64,000 bases of DNA from Rhizobium leguminosarum (GTDB lineage: Bacteria; Pseudomonadota; Alphaproteobacteria; Rhizobiales; Rhizobiaceae). Each line of letters starts with the position of its first letter. Positions within the stretch are counted from its first letter, which is position 1. The stretch covers positions 2,506,501 through 2,570,500 of the forward strand of contig NZ_JAGIOR010000001.1 in NCBI RefSeq assembly GCF_017876795.1. Reading direction: 5' to 3'. The translations under genes and the position numbers were made by a program. Shown here piece by piece: positions 47,178-56,644 of this stretch. The notes beneath the pieces were generated by a model, which was given only the letters and a program-made list of their open reading frames with translations, was not told the DNA's origin and ran no database searches.

Positions 47178-47255
47178 GGCCTTCACGCTAAAAGCGCCTT
47201 TCTTCAAAAGAAAATGCGCAGCCAGATCGCCGGTCTGCGCACCTTCCGCGTCCGT

Positions 47256-48342
47256 TCAGGTGCCCGACGGGGCGCTGACCGAGGTCATAAGGTCGTCGTT
47301 CCAGTCCCCGGTGACTTTGAAGTGGGCCGCCGCACCAAGTTCGAACGCCTCGATCAGGTTGTGGTTCACATAGGCGTATATGCCCGGCTGGGCGAAGGTG
47401 TAGATGGCCGCGCCAGCGGTGCCGCCGGGTATGAACCAGGTCTCCTGGTCGATGTCCGGCACGTTGGCGAACTTGCCCGTGGCCCAGACGTATTCCCCAT
47501 GGCCGCCGATCAGATGCGGACGCGTGTCGCGGTTGGCTTGCGAATGGACGATCAGGACTGTCTCGCCCACCTTCGCCGTCATCGCGTTGTCACCCGTCAA
47601 CGCGCCGACGGCGCCGTTGAAGACGATGTGTGTCGGGGTGAGCGTCCGCATGACTGCAATCGTGTCCTCGTACGCTTCACCGGGGCTGTCGTACTTCTTG
47701 AACTTGCCGTTCTCGTCCCTGGGGATGTAGAAGTCCTGCTCGCCGACGTAATAGACCTTGTCGTAGACGAGCGGCTTTCCGTGTCCGTCCGTGAGCCCCC
47801 CCCCGCGGCAGGACCATGATCGCGCCGTTCATGCCCGAGGTCACATGCCAGGGTACCATTCCGGGAGGTGCGCAGTGGTAGACGAAGACGCCGGCCTTGG
47901 TCGCCTTGAAGCGAAGCACCGTGCTTTCGCCGGGATTGACGACCGTCAGCGCCCCGCCGCCCAGTCCGCCTGTGGCGGCATGGAAGTCAATATTGTGCTG
48001 CATGGTGTTCGTGTCGGGATTGACGAGCGTCAGCTCGACGTAGTCGTCCTGATGGACAACCATCAGAGGGCCGGGGACCGAGCCGTCGAAGGTCATGGCG
48101 TTGATCTCGGTGCCTTCCTTGTCCAGGATCATCTTTTTTTCCTGGATGGTAAGGGTGAATTCCTTGATCTTCGGGTCGCCCTCCGCCTTCTCCGTGTGAG
48201 CGTGTACGAATGGCGGCTTCACGAGCTCGACCTTCTCACGCTGGAGCTTCGAGATGTCCACGGGCGCCCTGTTGGTCGCCTTGAGGGTGTCGGCAGCGCC
48301 GGCGAGCATCATGCGCCGGGTCATTTGGAGAGCATTAGTCAT
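47256..48342 (-). pseudogene. nirK: Copper nitrite reductase NirK, frameshifted and with shortened leader
   Basis: Two adjacent frames form one NirK. The first (from ATG 48342, AGGAG 6-7 bases upstream) carries type 1 and 2 copper ligands in [25 protein letters not shown] and GAIMVLPR. It breaks in a run of nine G (C9 at 47796-47804 on the + strand). With eight G the reading continues through [36 protein letters not shown] and [15 protein letters not shown] to the normal end at 47256, giving 361 residues. The Tat leader is also damaged: [11 protein letters not shown] is followed at once by [12 protein letters not shown], without the usual hydrophobic core. As sequenced no functional periplasmic enzyme is expected. 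Confidence 0.88.
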
Positions 48343-48442
48343 TTCCCAATCTCCTAAGTAGAAGAGCGAGCGAAGACCGCCCGGTCGAGAAGAGAGTAGT
48401 AGAATGGCCCCAAACCTCTTTGATTTGGCGCAAACTGCCTCT

Positions 48443-48456
48443 TTGCTGCAGCGCAA
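48443..48456. promoter_or_regulatory. NnrR-type box between nirK and nnrS
   Basis: TTGCTGCAGCGCAA (TTGC-N6-GCAA) is extended by outer T/A to TTTGC..GCAAA. It is roughly central, 101 bases from the nirK start and 87 from the nnrS start, so it may serve both divergent genes. Confidence 0.7.
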
Positions 48457-48542
48457 AGTCTCTGAAGCCCTCTTTGCGTAATCTCAACGACTGATTTGTC
48501 GGGACCGGGCATAGCTGTCTCATCAACTTGGAGACACTGATT

Positions 48543-49757
48543 ATGCAGAAGACAATGGACGCCGAGGGACGGGCTCCCCGTGGCATGTCCCGCAAGGGCC
48601 TCGTCCTCTTCTCGTACGGCTTCCGGCCGTTTTTTCTTGCGTCGGCACTTTGGGCCATCGTGAGCATCGACCTCTGGGTCGTCTATCTTACGTTTGGCGT
48701 TCCTGTTGCGACGCAATATGGGACGCTTTACTGGCACGCCCACGAGATGCTCTTCGGCTTTGCGCCGCCAATCCTGGCGGGGTTTCTCCTCACGGCAATT
48801 CCGAACTGGACAGGTAGGCTTCCGATCGCTGGACGTCCCTTGGCCGTCCTCTTTTCGATCTGGTGCTGCGGTCGAATTGCCATGCTGATGAGCGCATCGA
48901 CAGGAATTGTTCTCGCGGTCGTCGTAGACAGCATGTTCCTGCCGACGATGCTGGTTCTTTGTACGCGCGAAGTGGTGGCAGGTAGGAAATGGAAGGACCT
49001 CAAGGTTGTCGCCGGACTGTGCGTTCTGTCAGTCGCGAACATCCTCTTTCATATCCAGGTGATCGAGGGCGTGAATCCAGAGCTGCCAATTCGGCTCGGC
49101 CTAGGCGGCTATGTCCTTCTGATCACGATCGTAGGCGGACGAATCCTTCCGAGCTTCACACGCAATTGGATCAACCAGTCCGGCCGGACCGACTTTCCGG
49201 TCCCGTATAATCGCTTCGATGCCTGCACCATCGTCGTCGGGGCAGCTTCGTTGGCGTGCTGGGCGATCTGGCCTGAATCCTCGGGGACGGGGGTCCTCGC
49301 CGCCGTCGCAGCATTCATGAATGGCGTCCGGCTGATGCGTTGGCGCGGCTGGACGACTTGGCCAGAGCCAATTCTTTTCGTTCTACACGCTGCCTTCGCC
49401 TTCGTCCCGATTGGATTTGCCGCAGTCGCGATGGGCTCGATGGGACTGCCCCAGATGACAGTGCTCCATGTGTTCGCGATCGGCGCTGTGTCTCTCATGA
49501 TGCTGGCCGTCATGACCCGCGCCACTCGCGGGCACACCTGCCGGAAGCTAAGGTCCAGCCGCCTGACCAATCTCTCCTACGTCGTGTTGGCCGCCGTGGC
49601 TCTCGTTCGCCCGACATCCGAACTGCTGCCAGACTACAGCAACGAGATCCTAATCGCGGCTGCAGTCGGCTGGACGGTTGCATTCGGGATGTTTGCGTTG
49701 GAGCATGCGCCAATGCTCTGCACGGGGAGGAAACCCTTGACCGTCAAGGGAGGGTGA
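48543..49757 (+). CDS. nnrS: NnrS family haem/copper membrane protein
   Basis: A 404-residue protein with about 12 membrane segments. The family motifs FSYGFRPFFLASALWA, YWHAHEMLFGFAPPILAGFLLTAIPNWTGR and GGRILPSFTRNW are present, with conserved His in WHAHEM and in LHVFAIGA. NnrS reduces nitrosative stress and modulates NO-dependent regulation. ATG 48543 follows GGAG by 9 bases; an upstream TTG would add 5 residues. Intact, and divergent from nirK. Confidence 0.93.
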   Translation: MQKTMDAEGRAPRGMSRKGLVLFSYGFRPFFLASALWAIVSIDLWVVYLTFGVPVATQYGTLYWHAHEMLFGFAPPILAGFLLTAIPNWTGRLPIAGRPLAVLFSIWCCGRIAMLMSASTGIVLAVVVDSMFLPTMLVLCTREVVAGRKWKDLKVVAGLCVLSVANILFHIQVIEGVNPELPIRLGLGGYVLLITIVGGRILPSFTRNWINQSGRTDFPVPYNRFDACTIVVGAASLACWAIWPESSGTGVLAAVAAFMNGVRLMRWRGWTTWPEPILFVLHAAFAFVPIGFAAVAMGSMGLPQMTVLHVFAIGAVSLMMLAVMTRATRGHTCRKLRSSRLTNLSYVVLAAVALVRPTSELLPDYSNEILIAAAVGWTVAFGMFALEHAPMLCTGRKPLTVKGG

Positions 49758-50413
49758 CGACGGTCCGCTCTGGAGACGCCGTCTGTCACGCCCGGCAATG
49801 TCATTCCATCATGGCCGCTTGAACATTGTCCTAGCGCTGTGCGCTAGACCCGTCCTCCCGACAGGACGATATCGCACGAAAGTGATTTTACTGTACACAC
49901 GCCGACAAGCACTTGGTGCGACCATCATCGGTTGCACCGACTTGGGCTCGCTTTTGAACCCCGACAGAAGCGAGCTGCTTTCTATGCGCGTTCGCGTCGT
50001 CACCAGGAGTTGGCGAAAAGCATCACCCGCGACGGCTTGGAAACCCTGTTGCAGGAAGACGACGCGGTCGCCCTGCTGGCAAGGTGGGTTCACACGGCTT
50101 CAATGCCGAATCATTGAAAAGTATTGGTATGTCAGCCGGTTTTGCATAAGCCGCTTGAATTCCGAGGCGCGGCGGAGGCGACGAATTTCATCTCCTCGCT
50201 CAGAATGTCACCGACATTGCCGCCGAAGCGCACGGACAGACGAGTCCTCCCTGCGTCTTCGCCAACGCCGGCCTCGACCACTCCGCTAACCAGACCTCGC
50301 TGCATTTGGCTGCGAAGCGCGTCGGAGATAGCCCGAAACGTCCGGCCGGGTAGGATGCGTCAAGCACTACGCCCGTGAGATCAATGTTCATGGCTTGCGC
50401 CCGACCTTTTCAT
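49758..50413. other. Decayed region between nnrS and the DUF59 operon
   Basis: A 656-base stretch with no intact gene. Short frames with coding-like composition occur (49932-50117; and near 50250 PPCVFANAGLDHS, reminiscent of a short-chain dehydrogenase NAG motif), each broken by stops. It probably holds remnants of one or two lost genes. No RNA gene or repeat is evident. Confidence 0.4.
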
Positions 50414-50722
50414 TCATGCCAGGTCCTCTGAAGAAAATAACGTCGTCATTTTGGGCGACCACGGAGGCTCGTAGACTAGATCGATGACCACTTCGCCGAC
50501 GCCGGCGAGCGTTCCGACGCGGGTCTTGACTGCCTCGATGATGAAGGCTGACGCCGGACAGAAGCGGGTAGTCGTGCTCATCTCGATCTTGACCACGCCG
50601 ACTTCGGTCGTGTCGATCTCGTAGATCAGCCCAAGGTCGACAAGGTTCGTTCCGACTTCCGGATCCTCAATCTCCCGCAACGCAGCGAAAACTTGCTCCT
50701 TCGTCAAATCAGTTGCTGGCAT
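50414..50722 (-). CDS. MIP18/DUF59-family protein (PaaD/SufT-like)
   Basis: A 102-residue protein. ALREIEDPEVGTNLVDLGLIYEID is the N-terminal family pattern and STTTRFCPASAFI carries the single conserved Cys expected in DUF59 proteins (residue about 55). Such proteins help assemble or insert iron-sulfur clusters. Overlaps the preceding gene by 14 bases. It is the last gene of an operon with two DUF2249 proteins and an oxidase-like membrane protein, suggesting a metal-centre maturation task. Confidence 0.85.
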   Translation of the reverse strand: MPATDLTKEQVFAALREIEDPEVGTNLVDLGLIYEIDTTEVGVVKIEMSTTTRFCPASAFIIEAVKTRVGTLAGVGEVVIDLVYEPPWSPKMTTLFSSEDLA

Positions 50723-51236
50723 CTGCGGCGTCCCCTGGCGTAGCCCTGATCATGATCCGGTAAACCTTGCCGTCGCCGTCGAAGTCTCCAATCCACTCGT
50801 GACCGCGAGCCTTCAACTCGCTGAAAAGGAACACGGGCTCGCGGTTGAGAAGCGCAAACAAGACTTCACCGCTTGCCATTGTCTCCAGCCTGGAGAGGAT
50901 GCGCTCCATTGGTTCGGGTGGAGCGAGGTCCGTCAAGTCGAGATTCCAGGTCGGATCCGGCCAGATGGCTTCGGAGGCCGGAGCGGCTGGGTCGGTCGGA
51001 TTGGGGGCGTCGCCAGGAACGAAGTCAATCTCCCAATCGTCGTCGGCAAGACGTCGCGCGACATGAGAGAAGCCGCGCTGTTCGAGCTGGCGGATGAGGG
51101 GAACGGGCTGGAAGATGGCGTGCAAACGCACCCCTTCGCCCGGCTCCAGGCTTGAGAAAGTGTCCATGATGAGTTGGAAGGGCATCCCGCCGTTGCGCAG
51201 GATCTGTCTTACGTCGAGCTCACGAAGCTGAACCAT
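50709..51236 (-). CDS. Double-DUF2249 protein
   Basis: A 175-residue cytosolic protein built of two DUF2249 modules. The first is LRELDVRQILRNGGMPFQLIMDTF, then GEGVRLHAIFQPVPLIRQLEQRGF; the second starts near residue 105 (DLTDLAPPEPMERILSRLETM, then VFLFSELKARGHEW). ATG 51236 is supported by AAGG 8 bases upstream and overlaps the preceding gene by 17 bases. DUF2249 proteins recur with NO and denitrification genes and hemerythrins; biochemical role unknown. Confidence 0.82.
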   Translation of the reverse strand: MVQLRELDVRQILRNGGMPFQLIMDTFSSLEPGEGVRLHAIFQPVPLIRQLEQRGFSHVARRLADDDWEIDFVPGDAPNPTDPAAPASEAIWPDPTWNLDLTDLAPPEPMERILSRLETMASGEVLFALLNREPVFLFSELKARGHEWIGDFDGDGKVYRIMIRATPGDAADASN

Positions 51237-52590
51237 TGGCATGACCTTTCTTGTTGGCGGCGAAGAAGAACGCCGGCTGTTGAAATGGGTCCCTCTTTGT
51301 ATCTGGATCCACGTTCGCAAGAGAGCGGGCGAGTGCGAGCTCCCAAAGGAGAGCCGCCGTGGACATTGTCTGCAGAATCGCTGCCGCCCGAAAACCCAGG
51401 TCTGACTCTAGGACAATCGCCGAAGCCGCCGCGACGACGGCGACATAGAAAGCGCCAAGCCAAACGGCAGAGCGGCGGCTGTTTACCAGGTCCCCAAGAC
51501 GTGGTGTAGGCCTTCTTCCGAGAAGCGGCCCGAATGCCTCTATCCAGGTGAGGAAGGGAACGATCTTCAGGAGCTGCGCAAGGCCAAGGCCGGATAGCCA
51601 GCCGAAAACGAACAGGTAGACAATGGCGGAGATCACGTGCGTTCCGGCGCCTAGCGCGATGGCGGGGACGAGAAGCGCCACCGAAATCGCGAGCAGCGCG
51701 AACGCCGGCAGCGATCCGGACGTGTTCAGTTCCAGGGACTTGCGACGGCGCCCGCGGTACGCGAGATACAGCTCGTTGAGATAGGCGACGATCGTCAGCC
51801 CGAACATCAGCGAGGCAGCTAAAAAGAAAAGATTGGCAGCTTCCGGCCAGAAGGGAGAGAACGCTGCGGTCCCCAGGAGGGCGATGCCAATCGATCCGGT
51901 CCGGGCCAGGAACGGTGCCTTCTTCATGTCATGCGACAGCAGGAACATCGGCAGAAGCTTGTAGCTTACGCCAATGGCGGCGAAGGTCGTCCACCCCGCC
52001 AGGCCTAGGCTGGCATGGTAGGGCACAGCACTCGACACGAACTGAACGACCGATGGAATTTCGATGATTCCGGAAAGAGTGACAGCGAAAAGTGCGCCGA
52101 ACGCTGCGGTTATCGCGAGGCATCCAATACCAATCAACACGAGGCCTGACGCCGGATGAGCGTTCCTCCCGCGCCAGAGCAAGGAAGCTAGCACCATGCT
52201 GACCGACAAGATCGACAAGAACAGGACCAGCGCGGCCGCACCCATGACTGGACCGGCCGCGTTCGATCCCTTGTCGATCAGATAGAATCCAAAAAGGAGC
52301 AAGCCTAGTCCGACGACCAGACCTATCAGCCCCAACACGTCGAAATGCGAGGCGGGTAGGTTCAGACCCGTCAGAACCGGCGCGAACTGGAGCAGCGCGC
52401 CAATCATCAGCATACCGAGCCAGCCGATCGTTAGGGAGTGCACGATGATCAGCGCGCGAGGTTCTGCAACGTCGACCGACGGCGACCAGCCACCGGCGGA
52501 AAGAAAGCATTCCGCGAGTAGAAGGAAGAAGAGCGCCGCGCCGAAGTACGACATCGTCCAACGCGATAGGTTCGTGCCCATTGGCATCAT
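51220..52590 (-). CDS. 12-segment haem-copper oxidase subunit I-like membrane protein
   Basis: A 456-residue inner-membrane protein with about 12 segments. Conserved His near membrane faces are in LIIVHSLTIGWLGMLMIGALLQF, VPYHASLGLAGWTTF, LSHDM and GAGTHVISAIVY. The fold recalls NorB/CcoN relatives and the NnrS group, but the full CuB His triad of an oxidase is not evident, so it may bind haem only. It lies 15 bases after the small DUF2249 gene and is coupled to the double-DUF2249 gene. The family is often seen in denitrifiers without assigned function. Confidence 0.75.
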   Translation of the reverse strand: MMPMGTNLSRWTMSYFGAALFFLLLAECFLSAGGWSPSVDVAEPRALIIVHSLTIGWLGMLMIGALLQFAPVLTGLNLPASHFDVLGLIGLVVGLGLLLFGFYLIDKGSNAAGPVMGAAALVLFLSILSVSMVLASLLWRGRNAHPASGLVLIGIGCLAITAAFGALFAVTLSGIIEIPSVVQFVSSAVPYHASLGLAGWTTFAAIGVSYKLLPMFLLSHDMKKAPFLARTGSIGIALLGTAAFSPFWPEAANLFFLAASLMFGLTIVAYLNELYLAYRGRRRKSLELNTSGSLPAFALLAISVALLVPAIALGAGTHVISAIVYLFVFGWLSGLGLAQLLKIVPFLTWIEAFGPLLGRRPTPRLGDLVNSRRSAVWLGAFYVAVVAAASAIVLESDLGFRAAAILQTMSTAALLWELALARSLANVDPDTKRDPFQQPAFFFAANKKGHANGSAS

Positions 52591-52605
52591 CGCGCTTCTC
52601 CGGGT

Positions 52606-52890
52606 CTAGTGGCTGCCGCAGCAGCAGTCGCAGCCAGCGTCAAGTCTGGTGATTTCGACGCGCCAGACATCGGGGCCCTGTTCGAGATACTCCCAGGAGA
52701 ATTTGCCGGGAAGGCCGGTCTCAAGCTGGTATTGCAGAGGACGAGGCTCATGATCGCTGGTTATCAGCAGGCTGTTGCCAGGCGTAAGCGAGTGGAGCGT
52801 ACCGAAAATCATAGGGTGACGCTGGGCGGGGGTCAGAGTTCGCACGTCGATGTGCGGAACTTCATCCTGCGTGGCGATCGCTTCGGTCAT
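52606..52890 (-). CDS. DUF2249 protein with C-terminal Cys-rich tail
   Basis: A 94-residue single-module DUF2249 protein (HIDVRTLTPAQRHPMIFGTLHSL, then LLITSDHEPRPLQYQLE). It ends in DAGCDCCCGSH, four Cys and a His that look like a metal- or haem-binding tail. First gene of a four-gene operon running left. An FNR-type box lies about 98 bases upstream. Confidence 0.85.
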   Translation of the reverse strand: MTEAIATQDEVPHIDVRTLTPAQRHPMIFGTLHSLTPGNSLLITSDHEPRPLQYQLETGLPGKFSWEYLEQGPDVWRVEITRLDAGCDCCCGSH

Positions 52891-52987
52891 TTGAACTTGT
52901 TCCTTCTACCGCAGGCTCAACGATCGACCGGACCGCGGCAAATCCGATCTCAGAGGCCCACGATATGCTGCTGCCACCCGGCGAACT

Positions 52988-53001
52988 TTGACAGCGAACA
53001 A
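52988..53001. promoter_or_regulatory. FNR/NnrR-type box upstream of the DUF2249 operon
   Basis: TTGACAGCGAACAA fits TTG-N8-CAA. Centred about 104 bases before the 52890 start codon. Confidence 0.5.
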
Positions 53002-53133
53002 ATATGGCGCAGATTTTAGCGCTTTATCGCTTACGGATGGCACTTCAGGAGCCGCCACATGAAGATGGCGAGTGCGATAGCCTGGAAATCGAATAGCGCC
53101 CGGCTGGGTTGGGGCCAGTTGTTCGCCGCGTGA

Positions 53134-53147
53134 TTGATCCATGACAA
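53134..53147. promoter_or_regulatory. FNR/FixK-type anaerobox upstream of hemN
   Basis: TTGATCCATGACAA matches TTGAT-N4-ATCAA at all but one base and is centred about 65 bases before ATG 53206. hemN is a standard FnrN/FixK target in rhizobia. Confidence 0.7.
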
Positions 53148-53205
53148 CGAATAGGCGTTCGCCAAAGTGCATAACGCATCACAACGTTTTTTTGAGGATG
53201 CGAAA

Positions 53206-54558
53206 ATGTCCGACGCCCTTGTCGCCAAATACGGCGAAGCCCGACTGCCCCGCTACACCAGCTATCCAACTGCGCCCGCCTTTTCAGATGCTGTGGGATC
53301 GCGGGAATATTCGAACGGCCTGGCTGGCTTGAGAGGCACGGGACCGGCCTCGCTGTATCTGCACGTTCCTTTCTGCCGATCCATGTGCTGGTACTGCGGT
53401 TGCCACACGACCATCACCAAGCAGGACTCACCGATCCTCGACTATCTTGAGGTGATGACCAAGGAAATCGGCATGGTTTCTTCGGCTGCCGCAAAGGATC
53501 TGCCCGTCAAGAACGTGCATTTCGGCGGAGGAACTCCAACGATCATGAAGCCGCATGAGTTCAAGGCGCTTATGACGGCACTACGGAATACCTTCGCCTT
53601 CGGAAACGACAGCACGGTCGCGGTCGAGATCGATCCACGAACGTTGACCAGCGAGATGATCCTCGCGCTCGGTGAAAACGGGGTGAACCGGGCAAGCCTT
53701 GGCGTCCAGAGCTTCGATCCGGTCGTTCAGAAGGCCATCAACCGGATCCAGACGTTCGGCCAGACACAGGCGGCCGTCGTGGGACTGCGTGCCTATGGCG
53801 TGACGAGCACGAACTTCGATCTGATCTATGGCCTGCCTCATCAGACGGTCGAGTCCTGCGTGGATACGGTCAGGCTTGCCGTGGAGCTTCGACCCGAACG
53901 ATTCGCCGTGTTCGGCTACGCGCATGTTCCGGCTTTCAAAAAGCATCAGCGTCTGATCGACGAATCCGCTCTTCCCGACGCCCGGCAACGCAACGAACAG
54001 GCAGAAGCGATCGCATCTGAACTTGTGGCAGCCGGATACGTCCGCATCGGCCTCGACCACTTTGCATTGCCGAATGACCAACTCGCCGTCGCGTCCGGTT
54101 CCGGTACGCTTCATCGAAACTTCCAGGGCTATACGACCGACGACTGCGACACGCTCATCGGCCTCGGCGCATCTGCGATCGGACGCCTTCCTGCTGGATA
54201 TTTCCAGAACCATGTCGCGATCGGCCGCTACGCCGAGATGGTCTCCTCCGGAGTTCTGCCCACCGGGAAAGGATACGTCCTTACCGCGGAAGACAAGCTC
54301 CGGGCGGCTGTTATTGAACGCCTCATGTGCGATTTCGAAGTGGATGTCGGAGCGTTGAGCAATAGGGCCGGGTATGACCCGCGCCTTCTGCTCGAACGGA
54401 ACGATCGGCTGGACGCTCTGGTTTCCGATGGCGTGGTGACCGTCGACGGAAGCCGCGTCCTCGTAAGCAAGAATGCCCGGTTCATGGTCCGGGCCGTGGC
54501 TACTGCGTTTGACGCCTACTTCGGTTCTCTGGGGCGTAGTCACAGCAAGGCCGCTTGA
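53206..54558 (+). CDS. hemN: Oxygen-independent coproporphyrinogen III oxidase
   Basis: A 450-residue radical-SAM enzyme. The cluster motif is PFCRSMCWYCGCHTT (CxxxCxxC, residues about 58-72). YLHVPF precedes it, with HFGGGTPTIM (SAM site), SLGVQSFDPVVQKAINRIQ, YTTD and GLGASAIG later. It converts coproporphyrinogen III to protoporphyrinogen IX without O2, supplying haem when denitrification runs. ATG 53206 has GAGG 8-9 bases upstream; an ATG 39 bases earlier is less likely. Intact. Confidence 0.95.
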   Translation: MSDALVAKYGEARLPRYTSYPTAPAFSDAVGSREYSNGLAGLRGTGPASLYLHVPFCRSMCWYCGCHTTITKQDSPILDYLEVMTKEIGMVSSAAAKDLPVKNVHFGGGTPTIMKPHEFKALMTALRNTFAFGNDSTVAVEIDPRTLTSEMILALGENGVNRASLGVQSFDPVVQKAINRIQTFGQTQAAVVGLRAYGVTSTNFDLIYGLPHQTVESCVDTVRLAVELRPERFAVFGYAHVPAFKKHQRLIDESALPDARQRNEQAEAIASELVAAGYVRIGLDHFALPNDQLAVASGSGTLHRNFQGYTTDDCDTLIGLGASAIGRLPAGYFQNHVAIGRYAEMVSSGVLPTGKGYVLTAEDKLRAAVIERLMCDFEVDVGALSNRAGYDPRLLLERNDRLDALVSDGVVTVDGSRVLVSKNARFMVRAVATAFDAYFGSLGRSHSKAA

Positions 54559-54612
54559 TGCGACGGTCGTCCTGGAGCGCAGGCGAAGGCGCCTGACCCT
54601 CCCACCGGCGGC

Positions 54613-54634
54613 GCCCCGCTCCGGGGGGCTTTCT
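54613..54634 (+). terminator. Possible hemN terminator
   Basis: GCCCC / GGGGGC stem with a short loop (about 54613-54629), followed by TTTCT, 55 bases after the hemN stop and convergent with norD. Confidence 0.45.
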
Positions 54635-54753
54635 GCGCAGAGCCTGAATGGCAATTTCCTCACGGTCCATCGACTTGACGCTGTTTCTCCCGGCGCCCGA
54701 CACAGCCGGGTACGTCGATCTGTGCCCTGGAATAGCCGGCGGGCCGTCCTGAC

Positions 54754-56644
54754 CTAGGTCGTCAGGGTGCGGTAAATCGATGGCAGCGCGCTCGGAAGCT
54801 TAGCGATGTTGGAGATCAGGGAGAACCCTTCGCGCCCAAAGATCGCCGGCAGATAGTCGCCGGCGTTCTGGTCGACCGTCACCGCGAATACTGCCTGGCC
54901 CCGGCCGCGGGCTTCGATGACAGCCTTTCGGCAATCTTCAAGTGCGAACCTGCCCTCGTAGTTGTCCACGTCGTTCGGCTTGCCGTCCGTCAGGATGAGC
55001 AGCAGTCTCTTCCGCGCTCCGTGCCGGTCGAGCTGAGTGGACACGTGCCGGATGGCGGCGCCCATGCGCGTGTAGTAGCCGGGCTTGAGGCTTGCGATCC
55101 GGCGCGCGGTGGCGGCGGAGAACTTTTCATCGAAACCTTTTATCGTTTCGACCCGAACCCAGTTGCGTCGCCGCGAGGTGAACGTGTGGATCGCAAAGCT
55201 ATCGCCGCAGGCGTCGAGGCCGCGGGCAAAGACGTCGAGGGCCTGCATCTCCACGTCGAGAACCCGCCTATTGTCGATCCAAGAATCGGTTGAAAGCGAG
55301 ACGTCGACCAGGATCGAGGTCGCGAGCTCGTGCGCAGCGGGTCGCGCGGACTCGTAGATCCGGTCGTCGGGCTGGCCGGTCGCCAGCATATCGACGCGGG
55401 ATCGGACGACGGCCTCAACGTCCAGCTCGTCGCCGTCCAACTGCGCTCGTCGGATTTCGCTTTTTTGGTCGAAGGGTCTCGAACTGTCTTCTGACTTTCC
55501 GGACAACGGTCTGATCGCTGGAAATGATCCGGTCATCGGCTTCGACCGCCGGACCGGCAACGACGCGGCAGTGGTCTTCAAGATATGCCCGCTTGCGATA
55601 GTTCCATTCCGAGTATGTGAATTCGCCGGTTATCCGCGTCGGGTCGACCGCCTCTGGAGAAAGGTCGAGGTCGAAATGGAACTTGGACTTGGGCCGTTCG
55701 CGGGTCTCGCTCAGAGTGATCTCATCGAGTTCGTCGGATGCGCGCGCGTCCTCGTCCTCACGATCGTCCGTTGGCCGGTCCACGTTGACCATCTCCGCCA
55801 TGGCGAGGATTTTTTCGAAACGATTGAGAATGAAGGGGTCGCGCTTGCGGTCATCGGCGTCCTTTGTCCGTCGGGCCTCCTGAGACGGCCGGCTCGCAGT
55901 CTGCGGTCCGTCGCCTTCGGACGGCAGATCCTCACGGTTCGATGCGCCACCATTGCTCAAGTGCTTGAAGTCTGGCCATATCGGGACCGGCAGCATCGGA
56001 AGGTAGCCCGCGGGGGCGCCCTTGAATGCTGGCCGTACGCGGTCGGCGAGCGGCTGATCAAAGGGTGAGGAGAGGGCTGTCTGGACGAACCGTTCGACTT
56101 CGCTTTCGACGAATGGAAGCTTCCCCCGCCGCCTACATGCCAGGACAGCTAGGCTCAGGCGGACGTACCGCTCCTGCATGCCTGGAAATGCTTCAATGAC
56201 GCAAGCCGCGGTGGCTCGGCCCAGTTCAATTCGGGCAATGTCGGCGAGTGCCGCGTCCTGTGGCATATCTACGTATGTCGGCGCCGTCGCGATGTAGGCC
56301 GCCAGCCAGAAATAGAGATCGCGGTTGAGATCCGTGTGGTCGAACATGTCGACCACTGCCGGAAGGTGAACCGCAGATACATCCCAGTAGGCATGATCGC
56401 ATCTTTCTTCTCCCAGCCCCACTACCTGCCTTAAGCGCAGTCGATGGAGGGAGGTCTTCGGACGAGAATTCTGGATCTGCAGCGTGCCTTCGCCCCCGAA
56501 CGCCCTGAAGCAGACCGCAAGCTGCGGTTTGATCTCAGTCAGTCGGACAGCATGGTTCGGGTGACGCGGCCACGAACTGGTGTCTCCGACGAGGCGATGC
56601 CAGGCGCGGCCGACCGTCTCTTCGAGTTCCAGAAATTCAAGCAT
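54754..56644 (-). pseudogene. norD: NorD, NO reductase maturation protein, frameshifted
   Basis: Two frames (55415-56644 and 54754-55581) make one NorD. The N-terminal part has the usual MLEFLELEETVGRAWHRLVG start and helical domain, continuing to VRRQFETLRPKK. The C-terminal part has SEIRRAQLDGDELDVEAVV and the VWA domain with MIDAS motifs DVSLSTDSW and LTDGKPND. The break is in a run of six A (T6 at 55461-55466 on the + strand). With five A the reading is continuous, 629 residues, the family's size. NorD works with NorQ to insert the non-haem iron of NorB. norD starts 8 bases after the norQ stop. Confidence 0.87.

Noticed and set aside
48425..48435. TTTGGCGCAAA as a second NnrR box before nirK
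   Set aside because: The half-sites are too close (3-base centre); the 14-bp site at 48443 has proper spacing.
55455..55470. A_AAA_AAG dnaX-like slippery heptamer in norD, suggesting programmed -1 frameshifting
   Set aside because: The heptamer is in the right phase, but a -1 slip leads to the third frame. The real NorD continuation is in the +1 frame, so an extra A explains it better.
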